From: Populus alba
Lineage: Eukaryota; Streptophyta; Magnoliopsida; Malpighiales; Salicaceae
Direction: 5' to 3'
Length of the DNA stretch: 64,000 nucleotides
Assembly (NCBI RefSeq): GCF_005239225.2
Contig: NC_133300.1
Span: 13,111,875 to 13,175,874, forward strand
A program made the position numbers and the translations under genes. Under the pieces are notes generated by a model that ran no database searches, was not told the DNA's origin, and worked only from the letters and a program-made list of their open reading frames with translations. Positions within the stretch are counted from its first letter, which is position 1, and the number at the start of each line of letters is the position of its first letter. Below are positions 45,402 to 58,864 of the stretch, in pieces.

Positions 45402-48400
45402 GAGAGAGAGAAAGAGGGAGAGAGGGAGAGCAAGAGCAAGAGCGAGAGAGGGAGAGAGAAGATAGACCTCCTTTGGTGCAAATTTATTGAAGTTTTGTTC
45501 CTGGAATGTCCGATGAACTCTTCTTGGTTTTCTTGGGAGTCCTGGATCTCGCATTCTACTACCAGCCTTTTTCCTGGAGGTACAACAGTTATTCAGTGGC
45601 AAACATATCAAAATCCTGTTCACATAACCGCATAGTTCATAGAGCTGAATTTATCCCATGGAAATATAATTCCTTGGTTGCAGACACAACTAAAAGTTGT
45701 TGGGCTTTTAGACTGAAGCATGCGAATTCCATATTAGCTGCCTAATCAAGGAGCAAAATTCTTAGGTCACTGATTTAACAGAAAAATTGACAAATTCACA
45801 AGCAGCTTTCCTAAACTGTTAATGTTGTACCACAGTGTTAACATAACAAATAAAAGGAACACTAATACAAGCAAAACCAACATGATTGAGACTTTTTACT
45901 CAACACTCAGAAGTAGGACCAATTTTACTCGAAAGGACAGTATTCCCGCCCCCCTTCCCTCACATCCACACCCACACCCACACCCAAACCCACACACAAA
46001 AGTGTAACAAAGTGTATACCTTCGTGCTTCCTCTCGATATTTGGCATCCATTTCTTTGTTAGGTGGATACTGTGGCAAGCTTGATGGTTCACATGCATAT
46101 GGCATTGTTCTGAAATACTGGAAAAGGGGGAGAAATCTAAGAGGAGAAAAGGTGAATGGCTCAAATTTTTGAACAAAAAAAATGTAAAATTGATTCAGTC
46201 TATAAGGTTTTCATAGTTCTAAATCTGAAAAACATAGAGAGAACACCATTCAAAAGTGAAAGCAAAAGGCTTCTGAAACATCAGAAACTGCAATAGCCAA
46301 CGGCACTATTATTTTTCAAATTAGATCTTCAATCTGGAAACTGAAGGGTTAGAGGATTGGTTTTAGTTAGGGAAACCTGAGACAAAAGGGCAGCGGAGGC
46401 AGTCCCACGCTTTTCTGGTTCTATGGAAAGAAGAGTTTCCATCAGGTCCAAAGCAGCTGCTGGAATATCTTTGCACCTCTCTTGAAGAGAACTTTCATAA
46501 GGATGCTGGGGTTTGAACATGGTAGCATTGGAAAGCTTAGATCGTTTCCAGAAGTCATCAGAAGGAGAACCACAAAGTTTGAAGATTTTGTGTAATTGTT
46601 CAACCTGCAAGTTGAAAAAAAAAAAATGATAAATATATTGAACTTCCAAAAAGGTTTTGAAGTAAACCATTTAAGAAACGATGAAAATATGCCATCCATG
46701 TACGTTGAATATCTGGTTTTTCCATTTTGAACTCAAGAAAATTGTGTTTGCCTTTTTTGATCAAGATAATATCCATGCATATTTGTACTTCCAATATTTT
46801 CAATTTCTTCTTTTGCACCCTAATTCTCATCAAATGCTAGTAAGGGTAGGCAAACAGAACTTTTGAAGTTGTGTAGAACAGTGAAATTTAGAAAGCAACA
46901 GTGCAGATATAACTTCAGAGGTTATAGATAGAAAAAGATTTAAGGGCCACTAAATTCGTTACATATCTTTGCAATTTTTTAGATTCATGCATTGCTTAAC
47001 AAAAACATCTGTAGGATTGAAATATTACTTCAGTTCTCCCCTTGAGTAGAGGCTTCCCAAAGAGGATTTCACCAAATACACAGCCCACACTCCACAGGTC
47101 CACTGATACACCATAACTTGTTGAGCCCATCAAAAGTTCAGGGGGACGATACCATAGAGTCACCACACGACTGGTTAATTGGTTCTGGTTCCTTGAATTA
47201 AGAACATTGGCCAATCCAAAATCTCCTATTTTCAGAATTCCCTCATTGTTTAGCAAAATGTTGGATGCTTTGATATCCCGGTGCATTATACCTAGTGAAT
47301 GGAAGTGTTCAATTCCACATAATAGCTGCTTCATATAGCACTTGATCTGCAAAGAAATGCCAAATTAAACTTGTCGGGCAATTAAATGAAGAAAAATAAG
47401 GATATGTTCAATGTCATGAAAGAAATAAGATGGTTAAGAAGAAATGACTCTGATTTGTGTTAGAGCAATTGTATATAATAAATATCCTGAAACATAACCT
47501 ATATGGTTAAATCCTCACAAATCAAATGAATGAATAGAATGCTATACTACCTGTGACTCAGTGAACTTGATATCTGGAGAAGACAACAGTCCAGAAAGAT
47601 CATGCTCCATGTATTCAAACACAAGGTAAATGCTGCTTGACATTCGAGAAGTAATTATTCCCTCCAATTTCATAATATTTGGATGGTCAAGCCTGCGGAG
47701 AATCATTATTTCACGGGCCATAAACCTAATGCTCTCTGGTTTAAAATTGTCAAAGCGAACCTTCTTCAGGGCAACCATCCTCCCAGTTTCAACATCGCGT
47801 GCTTGGAACACGCTGCTGTAAGTGCCTTGTCCAATCTAAATTCATGGATTAGAGTGAATAACTATTATGAGTTACAAAAATGATCAAAATATAAGAACTG
47901 AATCACTCATTTTAGCACAAGTATCGAAAAAGGAAAAAGTGAAGCACCCAGGAACATTAGTTGCCGGACAACAGATAGCAGAGGGACTTTCCACTTTTAA
48001 GGTTGGGTGCAAATTCAAGTTGTATTTCAATCATAAATCTATTTCTGATATTCATTACGCATATATTTGTAGTGTATATATGCATTTATTCATGCTCCTT
48101 ATAATCTTGTGCCTCCTAGTAACTTTTTAGAGATGCATATCCAAGCTTATTCCTCAAGCCTCAGTTTATTTTATTACTCAAGAAATTGAGGTTCATGTCT
48201 TAACTGATCCCACAATCTTATTGTCCAGTGATATCATAACTTACTTAGTAGGCTTATGCATCAAGGCTCAACCTTGAGGCAGGGTTTCTGCCAAAGGAAA
48301 ACAATTTGAATTGTCAACCTAGAGAAAGTTTATTACCTGACAGCACAAATCACCTATAATTCTCTTTCGATCTCCATAGCATCAAGAATAATGCATGGAC

Positions 48401-49418
48401 TCAGACCATTAAACTTGACCAATTCTCTCAATCTCAGCTTCTTGTCACATGCTTTAATTGAAGCATGAGACCTTTAATTCTCTCTCAATTCCATCAACAC
48501 CCTTTTTCCCTTCGAAAGAGCATCGCCAAGCATCACCACCCTTTGGCTTCTCTGGACCAATTTTTTTAATAAAAAATTCTACATATACTTTTCATCTTCT
48601 AGCTGAATAGCTGATCCCACTCGCCAACGCGGCCAAACTAATTTTAACAAAAACCATCTACCAGGCCCAGCCATATTCTAGCACTAGATTAAGGATGTTC
48701 CACCAAAGGGCAAGTAAAAAGCCACCACATAAACTAAATAAAATTGATGATCAATGACTAAACGAAAGCATGATGCAATTGATTTATGGAGACCATAAGA
48801 TGTAATGAACAAAAATAGAACATGAAAAATCAACAAGAACCCACAACAATTATGTTTCTTCACTTAAAACCAAATCAAATAATAATCATCATAAAAACCT
48901 TGAAAAACAATGAAAATAAATCAAGAAATATAAAATACCTTATCTAATTTCTCAAAAGCTTCAGCTCTTAGAGGCACCCAACCATGAATGGCTTCACCAG
49001 CTGCAGCACTAAGCCAAGAAGGCCATCCAGCAGCAACCTGTTCAACCCCAACATTCCTACTTGAGAACCCCAATTTGAAACTAATTGATCCACTACCAGA
49101 GCTCCCTCTTTTCCTCAAATTTTTATTGTTTCCATGATTGCTACTTTGATGATGATGATGATGACGACGGCGTTGTTGATCTTCATATATCACCCCCCCT
49201 TCATTATGGCCACCATTTTTATATGACAAGCTATTTTTTCTATAAATATCATAGCTTTTATCTTTTTTATCCTTGCTGAAGTGATTCTGCTCAAAATCCA
49301 ATGATCCGGATGGATTTTCTGAGGCAAGATCAAAAACAGTCGCTGTGTATGGTGGTTGTAGATTAGCAGGGGTGGCAGCGGCCACAGACACCGCCCTTTT
49401 GGAGTAAATGCAACCCAT
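44383..49418 (-). CDS. CDK-like Ser/Thr kinase, At1g54610/IBS1 group
   Basis: Nine coding exons on the minus strand: 49418-48939, 47835-47551, 47346-47029, 46604-46377, 46117-46020, 45573-45468, 45330-44869, 44746-44614, 44390-44383. GT-AG throughout, about 705 aa. It begins MGCIYSKRA, a myristoylation/palmitoylation signal. The N-terminal 150 residues are low-complexity, with a RRRHHHHH run. Kinase domain from about 155: IGQGTYSSV, Lys184 in VALKK, the C-helix PESIRFMAREI, HRDIKASN with Asp279, DFG at 297-299, TLWYRPPELL. The long polar tail ends with a conserved basic segment (RPNKIEELLQRNESQIRR). This plant group is related to CDKC/CDK9-type kinases; cyclin dependence is unproven. The last exon codes only Glu-Met before TGA, which is suspicious. 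Confidence 0.9.
45377..45410. repeat. Perfect palindrome of CT, AT and AG repeats in a kinase intron
   Basis: (CT)5 (AT)7 (AG)5 forms a 34-base perfect palindrome in the 137 bp intron between exons 6 and 7 (45331-45467). GA-rich repeats continue to about 45460 (CT-rich on the sense strand), up against the upstream splice donor of that intron. Confidence 0.85.
45957..45998. repeat. CCCACA-type minisatellite in a kinase intron
   Basis: Short units CCCACA and CCACAC repeat about six times in the intron between exons 5 and 6. Not telomeric: the plant CCCTAAA unit is absent. Confidence 0.7.
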
Positions 49419-50995
49419 TAACCCGACCCAGCTCGGGAAAATGGGTTTATTTTCTGTAGGTCACAACCACATTACCTCAAGATCAAAACTTTTGAGGGCA
49501 TCCCATTAGTAATCAATCCAAAAAAGAAGAAAAACAGAGAGAAAACAGAGTTTTTGTTGTTATTTTTGGGAAATGTAGGAGTGCTGTGTGTTGTGTAACC
49601 TGCGAGATTTGCGTAGGATTTCTGTGTTAACGTGTCAAAGAAATGAGTCTCCTCCGAGATTAAAGGGAGAGACAGGAATGTTGTGGTCGTGGGTCCGATT
49701 TGGTTCATGTTTTTTCTTTTCTTTTCTCTCCTTTTCTTTTTTCCAAGAGAGAAAGTGCATGCATGTATGTATGTTGGCTTTGGTTTTGCAAAAAAGAAAC
49801 CAAGACCAAGAAGAGGGGGAGAGGGAGAGGAGAGGGAGAGCGAGAGAGAGAGAGAGAGAGAGGATGAAATGTAACCGTTGAGGTTGGGGGAGTAGTTCTG
49901 TTATTATTTTCTATTAGTTTATTTGCTTTGGGTTGGTGTTTAGGTTTTCATTGACGTTGAAGGATGTGTGAGGATGACCTCTACCTATAGTGGTTGCAGC
50001 CCACTACTCCCATTCACAGCGACCAATAAAAACCATTACTATTCCTTTAGTGTGCATGTTCTCCGGGTAAATCGAGACATAAACGGGGGAGGTTTTTTCA
50101 ATTTGAGAAAGAGTTAATGGATTAGGCTATGGATGGTAGCTCTTTCCCCCCTCCTTTTGCTCTTCTCTTCTCTCTTACCATCCTCGAACATATACAAACA
50201 AAGCCACCAGGAGAGCCGGTGGTTACGGGTGATAGTTCTTTGATGAAATTGAAGAGATGGTGAAGGTTTTTGTTCTTCTTTCTTGACATTTGCATAGATG
50301 CTTGCTCTGGCCCGCATTGGTTAAGAGCCCACTGCACCAATCAATTAAACGGTGGTTTGTAATATAGATGCGGATTATGCACGTAACGCTTTCTTTAGGA
50401 GGGCGAGGGGGCAAAAGGGTTTCCATTTGGATAGGTGATTTCCACTTTTATTAGGAGGAATCTCAGCCATTTAAAATTTCCATTGATGGCTACACAAGTA
50501 GGAATAGCTCTGTTCCATCTCTAAATCCCGTCCCACCCATCATTGCTTGAATCTAATACTTTCAAGTGAATCTCAAGTCCTAAACTTTGTAGAGATTTCG
50601 ACGAATCTTTTGAACACAGCAGCAATAATCCCTTGGGGACTGTCAGGCAACAGCTTGGCATGGTCACTGAGAAGGGTGGCATGCACAATAAGGATAAATT
50701 ATCTTCAAGCATTAGTTATTCTCATCTTCACTTGGGCGAGAACAATCAATCATATACAGCAGCACTTGCAGAATCAATCGTGTACAACGAACATTTCTTG
50801 ACACATGGTCTACGGATGCAGCAACTATCATCACTACATTTTATCCCAAAAATGTAACAAAAACAGAAACAAAACCATTATCGCTGGATTCTCACAACTT
50901 CAAATAATTATTTTCTTCTCCATCTCTCTTCTTTGTACCATGTTAGTTGGCTAGAATTACCCTCGTAATTGTCTAGCAGCTATTAGCAGAGTATT
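49419..50995. other. Spacer between the WRKY gene and the CDK-like kinase
   Basis: Both neighbours are on the minus strand, so this holds the 3' untranslated region of the WRKY gene (near 50995 downward) and the promoter and leader of the kinase (toward 49419). A (GA)n tract (49843-49862) and pyrimidine/purine-rich blocks at 49800-49862 and 50140-50180 are the main features. No gene found. Confidence 0.5.
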
Positions 50996-53900
50996 TTATA
51001 CAGCAATTTTTTCTTCTTTTAGCTGTAGAAGCACTGGTCTTTGGTCATTGTTGCCAAACTCCATTCCTTTGTGCATGGGATGCTTTTCGGTCACCACCTT
51101 TTGAGGTTTCACTTGGGATGCACTAGTGTTGGCTGTATTATGGCTGCTGTTTCTAGCAGCAGGGACATCATGGTTATGCTTTCCCTCGTATGTAGTTACG
51201 ACGGCTTTGGGATCTGCTGCAGCCCTCTCAACATGCTTACGAACATTGCATCCTGCACTGGTGCATTTGTAATAACTCCTGGGGACATAAATAATGCATC
51301 AGTAGTGTCCTCACAGAAAGTTATGAAGTATCTTGGAAAACATGCCAAGATTTGATTGAATCATCACAGGCAACAGCTGTGAGCAGTTATACTGGGTTAA
51401 CCACAGTGGATTCTTGGAATATCTTCGCGCCAGGTCTCACAAAAAATTAGAGCAAGGAACAACACAGTCCTATAAGAATAATATCAACGCGGCACTGTGT
51501 AGGATTTTGGATAATTATAGAGCAGCAACAACTTAGGCATATAAGAAAAAATATCAAGGAGGATATTAAGGTAAACATAACTCTCTCTGGGCCAGGACCT
51601 GAAGAGATGTGCCACCCAAGCCCCTAGCACAAGTCACAAGTGCTCTTAACATTCCCACAGGAAGCAAATAAAAAGTATCAAATAAAAAGAAAGAAGTAAA
51701 CTAAAAAATTCCCAGACTTAGTTAATTGCACCAAAAACAATTTTCATGCCAGAGCTAAAGGATTTTATGCTTTAACTAACAAATTAATTACCAAGAGGGA
51801 TCAAAGATGAAGCAATGTAAGAAATTCTGAGCTAAAACAAACACAAATACTAAAGTCAGCCACAGAAAAGATGAAACAGGCATATGGCCCAGTTGTATGA
51901 GAAAATTGACAACAGCACATGATTTAAGAGCAAAAGAGGCTCTTTGCAGAACCAGATAAAAATCAGAAATAACCTCTCACTGCAACCCCTGTGATAGAAA
52001 TACAGCTTTGTAAGAGTTTTAACTCCAATCAATCATGATAAGAGAAAAAAACAATGCTATGCAACTTTGATTGCACTTCAAAATTTCCCCCCTCTGAAAC
52101 CTGAATCTTAATACAATGGAAGCTAGAGGATTTAATGCTTTAACTAACAAATTAATTTCCAATATGAAATAAATAAGAATCATGCAGTCAAATCATTTAG
52201 AAAAAAATCTGCTGAAAGGTGGCCTAACGCAGATCAGCAAGTTTCCATAGAGAAGGATCAGCATTGAAAAAACTGAAGGATTGTACTAATTGTCATGAAC
52301 CAGACAAACAATATTCTGCAAGCCACTATGTATGTTATGAAAAACATATAGAAAAGAAAGATAAAATTCTCCTTTGGTTTCTTTCCATTTTCTGAAATTC
52401 AAACTTAGCCACCAAGTTAATTGCTTGGGTCACAATCATGGTTTTGAGTGTCGAACACCACCATTTATGTAACATCATTATTTAATACAATATCATTTTC
52501 TCATTGTGTTAAAACCCATCAAAACAGGGTCCTCTAGTGGCATCTATATATTGCCATAGCAGCCATTATTTTCAAGCATGGCATCCTTTACGCTTCAAAA
52601 GGATCATCTTTATAGCCAGTTCCCTCTCTTGCATCTGCTACTTGATTCAATTTTCTAACCCAAAGTTTAAACCACCATCCTCTACCTTTTACTTTAAAAA
52701 TCAGCATACAGCTTGTAAATTGAAGATTTAAGGTACTCATGTCAAACCAATTTTCTTTTGGTCTTTTTTTTTAAAAAAAAAAAAAAGAATATTGTAATAT
52801 AAGCACTACTTTTTCTCCCTGATGGTTCTAAAGCAAAAGTAAACATCCTGGTTTGCAATTACAGGGCTGCAAATGGGATCTTGACAGCCACTTTATGCAA
52901 AAAAATGCTTGCTTGCTCTCTTCATTTTCTTTTTAGTAACATAAATTTAGTGAAACCATAACTAGATATTACCCTCTCCTGTTCTAGAGTTTATATCCTT
53001 TTCAGATAATAAAAGAAACAAACACACACAACTAGAGGGGATGAAAAACCCCTCCAAATATTTTGAGTATTTTAAATTGACAAGAGGGCTCGCAGCTGGA
53101 TCTGGGGTGACACATACAATGTAATGTGCAAGTATTGTGCTCACAGAAAGGCCCCTAGGATACACTTGGATAGTGTAGAAGAACATAAACAAAAATAAGT
53201 AAAGCAATAACAACCTTGGATGAGGATTCCCTTTGACCACCTTCTGGCCATATTTGCGCCACCTGTAGCCATCATCCAGAAGATCAACTTCACTTCTCGT
53301 TTGAACAATGATTTTTGGTTCTGTGACTGTCTTGTGAGGTAAAGTTGCCTCAGATGTCAAAACATCCACTTGCCTGCACTCCGAGAATAAATTTTCTCAG
53401 AAAATTATCAGAAGAAGAGAAAGCATGATTTTAAACAGTGAAACATCTTAAACTTGCCTTCTCTTTGGGTTTGGCTCATCATCACCCCTCTCTTCTTCTT
53501 GCACAGCTGCATCACCTGCTTCCTCACTGTCACTGGGTCCAGGTGGCTCCGAGGGATCTGCTTGAGTAGATTCCTGATCCCTCCCAGTTACTGAATGAGA
53601 AGGTAATGTTTCAGTCAACTTGATTGCATTACCAGCTTGAGCTTGTGAACCAGCTTCAGGCTTAGATTGCAAATGGATACTTCCATTTGAATCATTGCCG
53701 TCTTTTGAACGCTTGTTGGGTTGAGGCAGGTCGTGGTTGTGCTGGCCTTTGTAGATGATCTCGGTAATTTGGCCATCACTAGAACGCTCGACCTTCTTTT
53801 TGACTGGACAATTTAGATGTGTACATTTGTAGTAGCTTCTTGGATATTCACTACCCTTAATTGGCTTTTGCCCATATTTTCTCCAGTTGTAGCCATCATG

Positions 53901-55731
53901 AGTAGGTTTATCAGCAGCAGCAGGAGGTTGGTATTTCCTTTCAGAATGAGAAAACTCTTTCAGTTCCACCACGGAATTCTGGGTGTCAGAGGTTGAGTGT
54001 GGCATCTGCTGCTGCTGTTGCAAAGCTTCACCAGGGTTAAAGGATGGATAGCGTGTCAATAACTCAGTTGGTGCTGTTACTGAAGAAGGCTGGTACTGAG
54101 CATGCATATGCATTTGAGATTGGGCGAGTAATGCAGCTTGAGCTGTAACCTGTGCCAAGGCCTGCTGGTGGGACATTCCAAAGGGACTCTGCACGGAAAC
54201 AGAGGTATAAATATTTGATTACCTAACAATGGTCACTGCTGCTGTAATATGTAGCAAGCATCAGCAGCATGCCATATACTCCCATACTGCAAAAATGTCC
54301 ACACAAGCATCCATAGCGGAAAGCCCATCTCTTTCTAAGGTTCTAGATTTGGTATTTGAAAAAACATTCAAGAAATTTTCAATTCCATCATATAGATTGC
54401 ACCAGTGGATCACTCCACAAGTTTCCAAATAACTGTTATGTGCTCAACCAAAAGAACAGGTAAATCAATATCTCATCTGGCTGCCAAGTTTTTTTTTTTT
54501 TTTTTTTTTTAATCAAATTATTAGCCCAGATCATGTTTTCCTATCAGCCCAACTAGCCAAGCCAACCAAAAAAATTCGAACTCCAAGATAAGCTTATGCT
54601 ATACCAAAGCTCTCATTTGAGAAAGAGCATAAAGAATAATGATAAGTACACCACAAGAAATCAGACCTTTGATGATTAAGGCAATAGAAAGAAGTGTCGG
54701 CCACAATTTGGACGAGGAACAGATAACACTTCGCTTGGTTTCAGGCATTAGAGTATGAAACAGAAAATGATTTTTATCAAGTGACTTGGTTACTTTTCAG
54801 TCCAGATGTTCTAGCCAGCAACAAATAACAAATTTTGAATGATCCTTTTTCAGAATCAAAACACCTAACAAACCTTTCCATTCTGAAACTATATTGCATC
54901 CCAAAATAAAGTCTTCTAATAAGAAAATAATTCAATTCAGTATCATTCAAGCTCATAAATGTAACCCCTTCCTCAATTACAAATCAACCATCACAAAAAC
55001 CAACATCTCTCTCTTTAAACAAACCTGAAAGGTGAACCAAGTAATAAGCTAACATTTCCCAATCTTAAAATAAAAATAAAAAATCAAGGCTTTTCTATAA
55101 ATTACCACATATAAACTCAAGCTAAAAACACCCTCACATGCAAAATTAAAGCAAGCAGAACATCATCATCCAATCAGAAAATTACCATTTTCCCAACAAC
55201 CTCACCTTACCAAAGAACCATTATAATAAGCCAAACACGAAAATTCATAGATCGAAAAAGGAAAAATAAAAAACAAAGTACCTGAGGAGAAAAGAAGCCA
55301 GGAGAGTTAAGCAAACCAGAAGGGCTCAACCCAGGAGGGACAGTAAACAGCGGAGAGCGAGCCACTACCAAATTCATAGGCCTACTTTGCTTAAAACCCA
55401 GACTGCTATTACTATTAAAACCATCATCTTTTGAAGAAGTTGCAGTAGCAGTAGCAGTAGCAGTATTAGTATTGTTGTTGGGTATTGAATGGTCATTGAA
55501 AAAAGCAGGTCTGGCAATTGGAGAAGCCATAGCACCAGCAAGAAGTTGGGAGAAAGAACGGTAATCTGATTCAGGGTAGGGGCTATCAGCGAAGAAACTG
55601 GAGACTAGAGTCATGGGACCAGGACTCAAGCCACCTGTGAAAAAGGTCTCCATGGACGGTCTTGGTGGAAGAGTTATTGTAGGCCTTGCAGGTGCTGGTG
55701 CTGTTGTGAGGTTTTCTTGCTTCTCGGCCAT
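50996..55731 (-). CDS. WRKY3/4-like: Group I WRKY transcription factor (AtWRKY3/4 type)
   Basis: Four coding exons on the minus strand: 55731-55282, 54188-53458, 53373-53215, 51278-50996, total 540 aa. The N-terminal part holds a FKQSRP-type element and Ser-Pro sites ([31 protein letters not shown]), the usual MAPK-docking style region of the group. WRKY domain 1: [18 protein letters not shown], then zinc ligands CX4C (CTHLNC) and HNH. WRKY domain 2: [18 protein letters not shown], then CTSAGC and HNH, followed by DVPAARNSS. The last intron splits domain 2 after Pro-Arg, the conserved R-type position. Group I WRKYs bind W-boxes (TTGACY) in defence and senescence. The basic cluster PNPKRR is a likely nuclear signal. 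The intron between exons 2 and 3 uses a GC donor. Confidence 0.94.
53374..53457 (-). other. 84 bp GC-AG intron of the WRKY gene
   Basis: Minus-strand donor AG|GCAAGT and acceptor TGCAG|GCAAGT. The same eight bases AGGCAAGT span both junctions. Only the GC-AG choice keeps the frame Arg-Gln-Val-Asp seen in the family; the nearest GT alternative leads to an early stop. Confidence 0.8.
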
Positions 55732-56559
55732 TCTTCTTCTTCTTCTTTTCTTGGTAAAGAGGAGTGAAAGACAGCTAATTGTAGTAGTGTTTGTTTTCTT
55801 GTATGATTTCTATTTAGGTTTTTATTGCCTGTGAAATCTGACAAGAACTGGAACTCCTTTTCTTCCTCCTCCTCCTAACTCTTTCTTGCTTTCTTTCTAG
55901 CCTTGTCTCTATCTGTTTGTCTGGAACCATATGAAGAAGAAGAAGAAGAACAAATCTCAGTGTCTTTCACGTATTTACCTATCTGGCTTTTCGAGGGATT
56001 TCGTGCTATCTTGAAATTCAGTGGAAAGTCCACGGACCCCAAATGAATTGAAAACCATATCTCTCTCTCTCTCTCTCTTTCTTTTCCCTGTAATTTTTTT
56101 TTTTCAGGCGAAACTTCGTGGGGAAGCCACGAAATGGTTCCTAAGTATAAAAAAACTTTTATAAATAAATATAAAAAAAATTATATTTTAATAATATAAA
56201 AAAATAATATTTTAATAAATTTTTAAATAAAAACATTTTAAAATACATCAACCATCTTAATCATATCTGAACAGCTAAGTTTATGTCTCTAAATAGTATT
56301 TGTGAGATCCTCGTAAGCTATGACATAGAATTTATTTATTTATTTTTAAAAAATAAAAAATAAAAAGATGGCCAACTGCTCTTCGTTGACCCAAGTAATG
56401 ACATGATAAGCATACTTTTTAAAGCAAGTGAGAACCCCATCTGTTGTAGAATCTTTCAAAAAAAAAAAAAAGGAAAATTACCAAATCTTCTTATAAAATT
56501 TTTATTGTTTAAAAAATCCATCAACATATTTTATATCTATACAATTTTAAAAAAATCCT

Positions 56560-56760
56560 GATTTTTTTTTTATGTTTCAAAAGCATTTTAAAAAAAAATA
56601 ATTTTTTTTTTTTTTTATTTGTTTCAAATTAATATTTTTTTGTGTTTTCATATTATTTTGATGCACTGATATCAAAAATAATTTTTTTTAAAAATAAAAA
56701 AATATCATTTTAATGTATTTTTAAATAAAAACACTCTTTAAAAAATAACCACAATTATAC
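56560..56760. repeat. AT-rich MITE-like dispersed repeat, copy 7
   Basis: A well-kept member: TGTTTCAAAAGCATTTTAAA, CATATTATTTTGATGCACTG, ATATCAAAAATAATTTTT, TTTTAATGTATTTTTAAAT and a TAACCACAATTATAC end. Same orientation as copy 1. Confidence 0.6.
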
Positions 56761-56941
56761 TTCATGACTTAACACATCACAATTCATTTAAATTTTATTT
56801 TATATAAAAAATTTTTACTTTGGAGTGAGTTTAAAGTATTAAAAAAATTCATCTGTTTAAATATAATAATGAAATTATTATTTTCTTACTTTGGAGTTTA
56901 AATTATTCGAAAAAAATTTGTTTTAATAATGAAAACACTAA

Positions 56942-56943
<2 letters not shown>

Positions 56944-56993
<50 letters not shown>
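56944..56993. repeat. (TTA)n microsatellite
   Basis: About 16-17 uninterrupted TTA units. Confidence 0.95.
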
Positions 56994-56995
<2 letters not shown>

Positions 56996-57654
56996 GGAAG
57001 GCTGTCATTTTAATTAGAGGAACAATTCCTATAATAAGCAGTTGTATTTTTAATTAAAAATAGGAGATATTACGTTTTTTTTTTAAAAGTAAAGCAATTT
57101 TCTTTTTAAAGTGGGAGTTACTTTGCTTCTAAAGCAAACAAATATTAACTAATGAAGTTTTGTGCTAACTTAATATATTGTTATATTTTTATAAAGATAA
57201 AAATACAAGTTTTATTTTTAGAAAATATATTTATCAAGAAAGGTAACCACAAATCCCGAACGATACTAATTTCACCCTTTAAAAAAATATAAGGATACCC
57301 GGATAAGAAAAAAAAAAACAAACAAATATTAATCAAACAATATTTTGATAGAAAAAACCAGTAAAAACAATTAAATATAACAACACCAAACATGCATTTA
57401 TTCGCATTTAATATAAATGATAATATTACATAAAAAAAAAAAAAAGAATTGATATAGCTAACAAAGGAGTCGAATTTTGAGTTTAACAGCAAAATGTGGG
57501 TCCGGTGAAAAGAAAAGGTACAATTGGTTTTGAGTTTGGTTAAATTGAAACAATGATAGAAAAGAGAACTAAAAGGCCGCAATTATTGACCAATGAGAAA
57601 GCAAAAAAATAAAATGATTAGATTTCACGATGGAATTCGGTGATGTTTGAAATT

Positions 57655-57835
57655 GTGTTCCAACAATATTTTATAAAAATTTTAGAAAAAATATTTAAAA
57701 TTAATTTTTATAATTTTTTGAATTGTTTTAACCTGCTAATATTATAAATAATTTTTTTAAAAAAAAATTATTTTAATATATTTACTAGTAAAAAATTACT
57801 TTAAAATATAATTGTCAATATACTATTAAATATTT
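57655..57835. repeat. AT-rich MITE-like dispersed repeat, copy 8
   Basis: Diverged copy in the orientation of copy 1: AATTGTTTTAACCTGCTAAT, TTATTTTAATATATTTACTAG and TTACTTTAAAATATAATTG. Confidence 0.45.
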
Positions 57836-58194
57836 CCTAATTAAAAATTAAAGGGAAAACTATAAAAGGATATGTTTATCACTATCACTCAAATTTCAAT
57901 TCAATTCTCAAACAAAAATGCTTTCAATTGAGTCCTTTATTTATTGAATATACTAATATTAACCAATGAATCATCACTTTAAATTTTTTTTACTTGAGAA
58001 TCATATAAAACAAGAATCTAGAAGTTTTTTTTATCATAAATTTTAATAGTGGGGTTAATTAGATAATCATTTGATAGTTAAGGATTAAAAATATATTTCG
58101 TTCGAAAATAAATTAAGCTTTTTATATTTTTATTTTCTAGATTGCATTTTTTAGTTCAAGAATGTGGTGCTGAGGAGTTATTTTAATATTTTTC

Positions 58195-58390
58195 TATATG
58201 ATATTTTTTATTTGTTTGGAAGTATAGTTGTGATTGTTTTTTTAAAGTGTTTTTTATTTTAAAATACATCAAAATAATTTTTTTTTATTTTTAAAATTAA
58301 CTCATCAAAACGATTCAAAATATATAAAAAAAATTAATTTTAATGTAAGTTAAAAGTAGTCGACACTTATAATTAAAAAATAAAATAAAA
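58195..58390. repeat. AT-rich MITE-like dispersed repeat, copy 9
   Basis: Opposite orientation: TTGTTTGGAAGTATAGTTGTG, AAAATACATCAAAATAATTT, ACTCATCAAAACGATTCAAA. Confidence 0.55.
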
Positions 58391-58864
58391 AATTAGAGCA
58401 CTAAGGAGCATGCATCTTCGAGCAATATCCATGGAGCAAGGATTCGAGAAGGGTGTAAAATTCCCACCAAACTTAGCTTAAAAATGAGACAAAACCATAA
58501 AGACCGAAAAGAGAGCTATCTTTCTTTCAAATTGACTTGTTGCCCTCCACGACCGTCACTTGTGACTCTTTAAATACGCTCACAACTTGAAGAAATTGGT
58601 GCCCTACATCGTTGACATTAAGCCTTTTGGTTTGACTTTTTACTTTTCATTATTTCAATGATATATGTTAACTAGATATAATTATGAGGTAAGAGCCATA
58701 AAGTCCAGATAATGTCCGGTTGTATGATGAGTATATTCATTGAAAAAAAAGATCAATTTATAGACCAAAAGGTCATTTGTAAAGTGGTAGAATTTGATTT
58801 ATTCCGCGCTCCACAGCGAGTAAATAACAATTTTATTTTAAATATAAAACAAATATAAAAAATA

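Larger units (their letters stand above)
55732..58864. other. WRKY upstream region and AT-rich spacer
   Basis: 55732-56100 is pyrimidine/purine-rich (CTT runs, GAAGAAGAA near 55933, (CT)n at 56060-56080) and is the likely promoter and leader of the minus-strand WRKY gene. Beyond it are copies of the MITE-like family and a long (TTA)n. The open frame 57181-57582 is Phe/Ile-rich AT-driven translation, not a gene. Confidence 0.5.

Noticed and set aside
45957..45998. CCCACA repeats as interstitial telomere sequence
   Set aside because: The plant telomere unit CCCTAAA does not occur; this is a simple intronic minisatellite.
57181..57582. 133-codon open frame on the minus strand
   Set aside because: Translation of AT-rich spacer into Phe, Ile and Asn; no homology and no splice context.
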